Shown here in pieces: positions 1-7,862 of a stretch of DNA of 23,182 nt. The DNA is taken from contig BMAT01005488.1 in assembly GCA_019649035.1 (NCBI GenBank), forward strand, positions 110,260 to 133,441. The letters are read 5' to 3'. Under the pieces are notes generated by a model. It saw nothing but the letters and a program-made list of their open reading frames with translations, was not told where the DNA came from and did not search any database. Origin of the DNA: Elysia marginata (lineage: Eukaryota; Mollusca; Gastropoda; Plakobranchidae). Each line of letters opens with the position of its first letter. Positions within the stretch are counted from its first letter, which is position 1. The position numbers were made by a program, and so were the translations under genes.

Positions 1-60
1 ATAATAATAATAATAATAATAATACTGCTACTACTGCTACTGCTGCTGCCACTACAACTG

Positions 61-127
<67 letters not shown>

Positions 128-175
128 TACTACATTACTACTACCACTACTACAACTACTAACACCACTACTTTA
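1..175. repeat. (AAT)n then (ACT)n trinucleotide array
   Basis: The window opens with about 26 nt of AAT repeats, then impure CTA/CTG and a long pure (CTA)n run to about 120, degrading to 175. It lies in an intron of copy A upstream of 911. Confidence 0.95.
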
Positions 176-544
176 AGATAAAACAACTACTTTATGCTTG
201 CGAAACAAAAGAATACTGATAACATTAAATTTCTTAAAGGAGCTTGTTTCCAAAGGAATAGAATTTAAAGGAAAGCAACGCCTATAATGCACACACCTGT
301 TTCTTCTATTAAATATATCCTAAAAATTGTGCAGCTCTGGAACAATAACAATTTGTTGCATAGTAGTATTTTGTTTAGTTTCTAAAGGTTTATAATGTGA
401 AGGATGAATTTAAGCCTAGTCAAAAAAATTGCAATTTTGATTTTAGAATTTAACCAGGACTAAAATGTTTGAATGCCAAACGTTACATTGTGTAAAAAAT
501 ATATGTTTTATATTACATAATTTAAATAGAAAATAGTGATTTCA

Positions 545-775
545 TGAGCAACATAGTTCAGCGGTTTGCCCGACGGACTCATGATGAAGCAGTTACGGGT
601 TTGATTCTAACTATGACTTATGATGTATTTACCCTTCGAAGGACGTTTCCCCCACTTTTTTCAGTGCACCGCCTGTAAAATGGGTATCTGACCAAAGACG
701 TTGCTTGGGATCTGTGAAACGTTAGTGTTTGAGTACCTAACAGATAGCTATACTGTAATGCTCAAAATATAAGTT
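545..775 (+). mobile_element. tRNA-derived SINE-like element
   Basis: A polymerase III A-box-like TAGTTCAGCGG (554-564) and a B-box-like GGTTTGATTCT (598-608) sit 34 nt apart, the spacing seen in tRNA heads of SINEs. They are followed by a non-tRNA body (TTTACCCTTCGAAGGACG.., TGGGTATCTGACC). The fold does not look like a functional tRNA. Boundaries are approximate. Confidence 0.5.
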
Positions 776-910
776 GCATTTATTCCAGTGTGTATATGTG
801 TGCGACGATAGAATATAACTTGATACTGCCTTCGCCTCTGTGAGACTAAAACCATTTTTTTATATTTCACGTTGATTGCATTTGTTAAATTCCCGCGCTG
901 TAATTCCCAG

Positions 911-1052
911 GCTACTATATGTTGCGATGACTGCCTTTATGGTGTACGTTCTTGTGGATGAAGGAAGAAAAAGCCCTAGGAATCTGCAGGCCCTTCCTGG
1001 AATCTTTGCTTTTTTGCTGTTTGCCATTTTGTTTTCTACGAGACCAAGCAAG
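911..1052 (+). CDS. SLC28-like: Copy A exon 1 in window: two N-terminal TM helices
   Basis: The acceptor TTCCCAG precedes 911 and the donor AAG|GTAACA follows 1052. The exon starts with the last base of a split codon, so at least one coding exon lies upstream. It encodes two hydrophobic stretches (LLYVAMTAFMVYVLV and LPGIFAFLLFAILF) separated by a charged DEGRKSPR loop, as expected for the N-terminal helices of CNT proteins that precede the transport core. It ends on a codon boundary, in phase with the next exon. No counterpart exon was found for copy B inside the window. Confidence 0.8.
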
Positions 1053-2472
1053 GTAACAGTACTATAGTTCTTTTTAGTTTTCGGCTAGATTGTATTATAT
1101 AATACTGTCTTACCTTTAGATAGTGGTAACTGTTTTTTTTTAAATAGATGTATTTAAAAATATAGAATCGGGTAAGAACTTTGTACTAGTTTGCGTCGAT
1201 TGTAGGCATTTGATTCTTTCACTGTTTCCGTTGACAGGGCGATATGGGAATGTCTCACAGTTCTATTAACATCGATTATTTCTGTGTCATTCCAATCATT
1301 ACCATTTAATTGAGCGTTTGGATTCACATTGTATTTAATGGTTTTTAAATTGATCGAGACTCAACCCAATGCCACAAACTCATGATAGCTAGGACAGCAT
1401 GAAAGACTAGGCGGTCTTTTCCTAAATTGGAAGGTAAATTAGCTCACCACATGACGCTTTTGTCTAGTAAAAACCTTTTTTTTAAAACAAAACTGTTGTT
1501 AAAGCCTCTTTTGTATTGTTTTTAACTATTCATTTCTTTTCCTTTTCAGATCAATTGGCATACAATATTTTGGAGTGTGGCTCTGCAGTTTTTATGCGCT
1601 ATGTTCGTGCTCAAGTTTAAGTACGGCAGGGACACTGTGATGTGGGTGCAAGAGCGGTTTACGAACTTCTTTGACAATACAAACGAAGGTGGCAGATTGA
1701 TATTCGGCCCCAGTTGGAAGGACCATATGTTCATCTTCGGGGTAAGCTGTTTTACCTAAACTACATGAAAAGTAAGGTGCATTCGGAAGCTAAGACATCA
1801 AATGAAGTTACATTGTACTTTCTAAAACTAAAAAGCTTTTTTTTTAATAAGTGAATGTGATAACGAAACCTTTCGATGACCGTGTATACCCATCTTTTCC
1901 GTTTTAAAAATTTTTTATAAGTTCGTCTAAATTAGAATGAGGCGGCGAATACTTAAGTGTTCAATTTTTAACTGCATTCGCCCCCGCCTTTTTTTTTTAA
2001 AGAAAAGCTAATTCGGAAACTAGTCATATCAAGAGTTATTTTAGATAGGCTCGTCGTTTTTTTCTTTCACGTTCCGTCCGACCTTATCAGATTTGCGCCA
2101 AAACAAAGTTCTCTCGATTCATTACGACGTAAATGGACTGTCCCGAAGAATTGAGTGTATGAAACAAGAACCTGTGTTCTATTACTCTCCAGGCCTTGCC
2201 ACTCATTTGGTTTACCAACGCCGTCTTCACAATGCTGTACAATCTTGGAGCGATGCAGTATATTATTGCTGTTATTGGTAAAATTTTGCAGTTCGTTGTC
2301 GGTGTTAGTCCACTGGAGGCGATGAGCATCTCTGCTGGTATTTTCATGGAAGGGGTGAGTAGTAATCGATTACAAGCTAATTTTTTTTCGTTTAGAGTAA
2401 AATTTCTAAAATTTGCCAAAGTTAAGAAAATGAAAATATGGTAGAGTTTAATAGCTATATCGTTACATCCAT

Positions 2473-2566
<94 letters not shown>

Positions 2567-5500
2567 ATCTATTTATCTATCTACCCATCTATCTATCTAT
2601 CTATCTATCTATTTATATATGTGTAAAATCTATTTTTAACTTCCATTTTCGTCATTACAACGTTGTTTCGTGCCCCGTTAAGGACACTCTTCTATGGACT
2701 CCTTCCCTTCTGGGTCGTTAGCCTGTTTGTCTTTGAGTTGTTGTTATGGTGCGCACACGTGTGTTAGTAAATGGCGGCGTTGGTGCATTCAAGTCTCAGC
2801 AGTTTTTTCCGTTCATACAGGCTTTGCTTTTTTTTTTAATGTATTATTTACCTAGTAGGCGGAGGCATTCTCTATGTCAACGAAATAATGCAATCTCTGC
2901 CGACTAGAAAAATAATACATCATTTCAAAAACACCAAGCCTGAATAAACGGAAAGAACTTCTGGGAATGGTTTGCACCATCGCCGCCTTTTACTGTTTTT
3001 AAAAACTATCCAGTATGTGGTATATCTATTTATTTAACTGTTTCTCTACCTGCCTCTCTCAAATTGCATCTGACTCTCGCCACATTTCTACATCCACACA
3101 TGAAGCTTTCTCTCTTCCTCTTGTTTTACTTCCTACTCGCTTTTGTCTGTCATCCTCCTCATCTACCAATCTAAACATCTGTTTCTCTTTCTATCTCGAC
3201 CATTTTTGTCAATTCAGTGTTTTAATATAGATCAAGTATATACATTTTTAATTTTACTGAGATATGTATTTTCATTCTTTCCTGGAAGTAGTTGATTTTA
3301 CTTAGAAATACATCATATTAGTACGAAGCATTTGAATAAATTTCTGCCAACCATTGCAAAAGTATATAATGTCCCTAATTTCAGTTTTCGAAAACGCCTT
3401 TTGAATTTTTTGTATTGTTTTCTTATAATCAATAATTTCATCCGACAAAAGTTATGTTGATAAACAATGCATGGATTTTTAAGGTTTGGAAACGCAGAAA
3501 ATGCGTATTTTAAAATATCAAAGCCTCGAAATAAGCAATTTGCGACAACGAACTCACTCTCCCTTATTGCAAGAGAAATGTGTAGTCCCATCTTAGACAT
3601 AGTTTACTCAATTTGCTGATTTCTTTAAATTTCTTTACAGTTCACCAATCTCGTTGTGATGAGACCGTTTCTAAACCAACTAACGAAATCTCAGCTTTTT
3701 GCTGTGCTAACGGGTTGTTTGTCATCTTTAGGTGGCTCATATTTGGCAATGCTAGCAGCTTTGGGCGTGAGTATAAGTTTTCATGCTGCATAATGTTAAT
3801 TGATAAGTTTCGTTCTCGATATCAGTTTTCTCAAAAATAATATAATTGCGTATCCACGATCTATGAAATTAGGAAATATGGACGAGTAGGGAAAACTCAG
3901 CAGTCATTGAGTCTCTCTCTAATTATATGTTTCCTCATCTTGTCACAACGGAATCATATTGCGTAACCGATTCTCTGTAATTCAAATTAGTTTTTTAAAC
4001 AACTTCAAATTTATTTTAGGCAATGAGTTTTTCAAACAAAAAGTGACAAATTAATTGTAAAACTATGCATATACTATGGCTTTATTTACTTGGAATCTAA
4101 TTTTTTTAGCAGAACAAAACATACAACAAATGAGAATGTTTCTTTTCAATTTAAAGCCCATGGCAACGGTGACAGCAAATTTTGAAAGAAAAACAGTTCA
4201 GGAAACACTAGAAGACCAATCACAAAATGAGCAGCGTTTTGGGGCGCTATAGAGTAAACAAGAGCGATTATTGTGGAAGATAGTCCAGTCACATCCCAAA
4301 GTTTGAAAACGTGTAGTGGCGCGGAAGTACCTTTACATTTTTTCTTTGGGCAAGTCAATATTTTCTTTGTTTGACAGACATATCGGGGCAGATTTGATTT
4401 GCTCAAACCCATTGCTAACAGAAAGTCTATATGTATGTCTAGATTTCGCTCGAGTATGTAATCCCTGCCATGGTAGTATCGGCTCCTGCAACATTCGCTA
4501 TCTGTAAGCTGATGGTGCCAGAAGCTAGGCCAGACGCACCGTCCATAACGGAAGAAACAGATGAACTGTGTAAGGAAGAAAAGGGGTAAGTGAAATATAG
4601 CTGGCTTGAACTATAAGCTATATGACTTTTTCTTGTCTGTCATTATTTAAAATACTCTTTGATCGTTGATGATTTTTAAGCATTAATTTCCTTTATTTGT
4701 TTTATCTTTCTAGTAGTCTTTTATGACATCATATCTAAATGTATAAAAAAATATTCTTTATTTATTTCTGCAATAGAGCTGTTTTTCCGCTCTCATAACG
4801 CTTTAGAAATAGCGTTATTAAAAGTGAGTGACAGTCTTTTTACTAGTCTATTGCTAAAAACTTGACCCTATTTAAATTTTATTGGTCAAAAAATCCAGTT
4901 ACAATAAAAAATTACTAAAAGCACGCCTACGTCATAATAATTTTTTTTGCAAACGTGTTCAGGCTACTCAAAATCCTATGGCTCCATTGATATTAAAGAC
5001 CTTACATTTCCAACATAGCTTCGATATTTATCAAGATACAAATATAACACTAAAGTAATTTTCTTTTCTTTCAGTAAATACTCCAACCTAATGGAGGCCT
5101 TCCAAGCGGGTGGTGTGAGTGTGTTGGCCGCTACAGGCAATGTGGCCGTGCTCGGGTACATCTTCATGTCAATGGTGTCCCTTGTGAATCATACGTTTCA
5201 GTGGTTTGGAGACCGAGTTGGCATAGAAGGATTTTCAATAGAGGTCTGAACTCAATAAGCTTTGTCAATGATATAAAAACCTCATCATGATTTCGACAAA
5301 TGTTATGAATTAATCGACAAGAAAACCATGATTTGTTCATCGGTAACTATGACTGGGCTATCAACATCTATTTTCTTCTTGCATGATTTTTCTAAAAAAA
5401 AAATTACATTTCATATTTTGTCCACCCTTCTTTCTTAATGTCTTTGATTTGTAAAATATTCCTTCGATTTCATTCCCGATTGCTGCCTCGTGAAACCCAG

Positions 5501-6850
5501 TGGCGTACTTTACAGAGCTAGTGCATGTAACTTGGCTTGATTTGTTAACCGTAGTGGTTCCTAGCTATTATTTGACATTGTTTTCAGTTTCTCCAGGCTG
5601 TTCTTAATCTCCCTTTTTATTATAGATTACACTTCAGTGATATTTTTACCTTTGTAAATTATATCTGAGTTCCCTTAGATAAATGTGATATAGTTTTACG
5701 GCAAAGTCCTGATTTGATTCCGATGTGGGAAACAAAGGCTAAAGCACCTGCAACGTTTAGATTTGTTTTGTTTTTCTTTATGTTTTTGCTGACTTAGTGA
5801 GTCAACTGCCGGATTCAAACATGATGTTGAATCGGACAAAAAGAAAAAGAAAACAGCTGATCCTTTACTTAACGTGATGTAAATTTTGTTTTTTCTTGTA
5901 CACTTAGATTAATTTGTTATCCTATTTCTCAAATCGTGTAAATCGGGGTATAACATCAGCTGAAAAGGGGATTAAGTCTCCCTTTTTAAAAATTTTAAAA
6001 GAATCATTTGTCTGGTTTAAAAAAATGTTGTTTTTTTTTAAGATTTATTAGTAACGAAAAGAACTGTATAAACTGTCTTTTTTAACATAGACACAAGTCT
6101 GAGTTTCAGCTCTTAGAATTTTGCTTGGTTCAAAAAAAAAACGCCAAAAATATTTAAAATAAGGTCGCAGAAAACAGCATAATTATAATCAACTGTAATA
6201 TTGGGTTTAGAAAAATGTAACAGTCTTTCTAGATGCAAAAAGCTAGGCTGATGCAACTTTGAACTAGACGCATAATACGATATTATCCGTAAATGTCCAC
6301 CAAAAATGCACGCTTTACCTTAATGCCAATACTAATGAAATGAACAACTAGTAACCCCCCCCCCCCAATTCACCTCACTCCCATGGGCTTTAAGCAACCA
6401 ATGTATGTACAAATTTTTAAAATTATTTCCCCAGCTTTTCTCTTCCTATGCTCTATACCCTTTGGCATTGGGTATGGGAGTGGATCTGGAAGATTGTAGA
6501 AGGGTGTCCATGCTGTTGGGTTACAGAATAGGAATCTTCAATGTTGTTGCCTTCCTAAAGGTAGGTTTGTGTTGAAAACTCATTGTAGCAAAAAAATGTC
6601 TGATTAAACAATAACGTGTGACTAACTTTGAAAGCTACGTTTAAGTAAACACACAGCACTTTACAAGGACTTTGTTACACGTAGTATTGCACCAACGAAA
6701 TTATGTATTTATTACCCTCTTGCTTCTAAAACCTAACTACTACTACTACTAATACTACTACTACTATCACTACCATACTGCTACCACCAGTACTACTACT
6801 ACTACTAATACTACTACTACTACTATCACTACCACTACTGCTACCACCAG

Positions 6851-6896
<46 letters not shown>

Positions 6897-7166
6897 TCCA
6901 AAACCGATACTACTAGGAGTCACATAGATGCTGCTATTACTATAAAATAAATCAAATTATGTGTTTTTTCACAGCTGACAGCGTTGAAAGTAAACAGGTT
7001 AACCTATCTCCAGTATATGACAGCGACTGGAGGTAATGGAACAATAACGCATCATTATGATGACGATATAACACTTGATCTTTGGGACACCAGGCTGGAA
7101 GGTGGATTTCTGTCCGTAAGTTTACAAAATCTTTTAAATGTCTCTGTTTTGCACATCTATCGATCG

Positions 7167-7216
<50 letters not shown>

Positions 7217-7811
7217 AAAAGTAATTGTGCATTAACACAAAAATAAAGTGCTCAACAATGTTGGAGCATGTTAGTAATTATGATCTACCTTCCCATGCCA
7301 AGAGCCTAAACACAGTGTTACTTGGATGACTCCATTCCTCAGTAGGCGTCATTAGGGAAGTGCTGTAAAGTTACTAAGGAGGTGACGTTTCTTGTGTACG
7401 CAAAAGGTGAAGAGTTCCTTTCGGTGGTTGAGCGTTGGTGCGTTCTTCAGTATTTCGAATTTTTCTTGTAGGCATAGTGTGCAATATTTCATGTCGGATG
7501 TGTAAGATTTTTGTTTTTTCAAAATTTGCCATTTGATTTTTTGGTAGATGTTGTTATTTTTTAGTTTCCAAATGAACTCGCTGAGCTTAGTCGAAGATTT
7601 TTTGTGTTCCAGTTTAAATGATGATTTATGGAGGTTATACCTCGTCTTGAAGCTGTTATCAGTGAGCCCTACATAGGTATCTATTTTGTTTGTTGCTGGC
7701 TGCGTCACTGTGGCATTTAAACTGGAACACAAAAAATCTTCAACTAAGGAATGGAGTCATCCAAGAAACACTGTGTTTAGGCTCTTGACATGGGAAGGTA
7801 GATCATAATTA

Positions 7812-7862
<51 letters not shown>

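Larger units (their letters stand above)
2355..3640 (+). other. Copy A intron 3
   Basis: 1286-nt GT/AG intron that holds the CT/CTAT array and the foldback palindrome. The rest (2995-3640) is AT-rich, with nothing recognised. Confidence 0.8.

Noticed and set aside
554-608. Possible functional tRNA gene at the A-box/B-box pair
   Set aside because: No acceptor-stem pairing or clear anticodon arm was seen; a SINE head explains it better.
4795-4818. Perfect 8-bp hairpin (ATAACGCT..AGCGTTAT) as a regulatory element
   Set aside because: Too short to distinguish from chance in an AT-rich intron.
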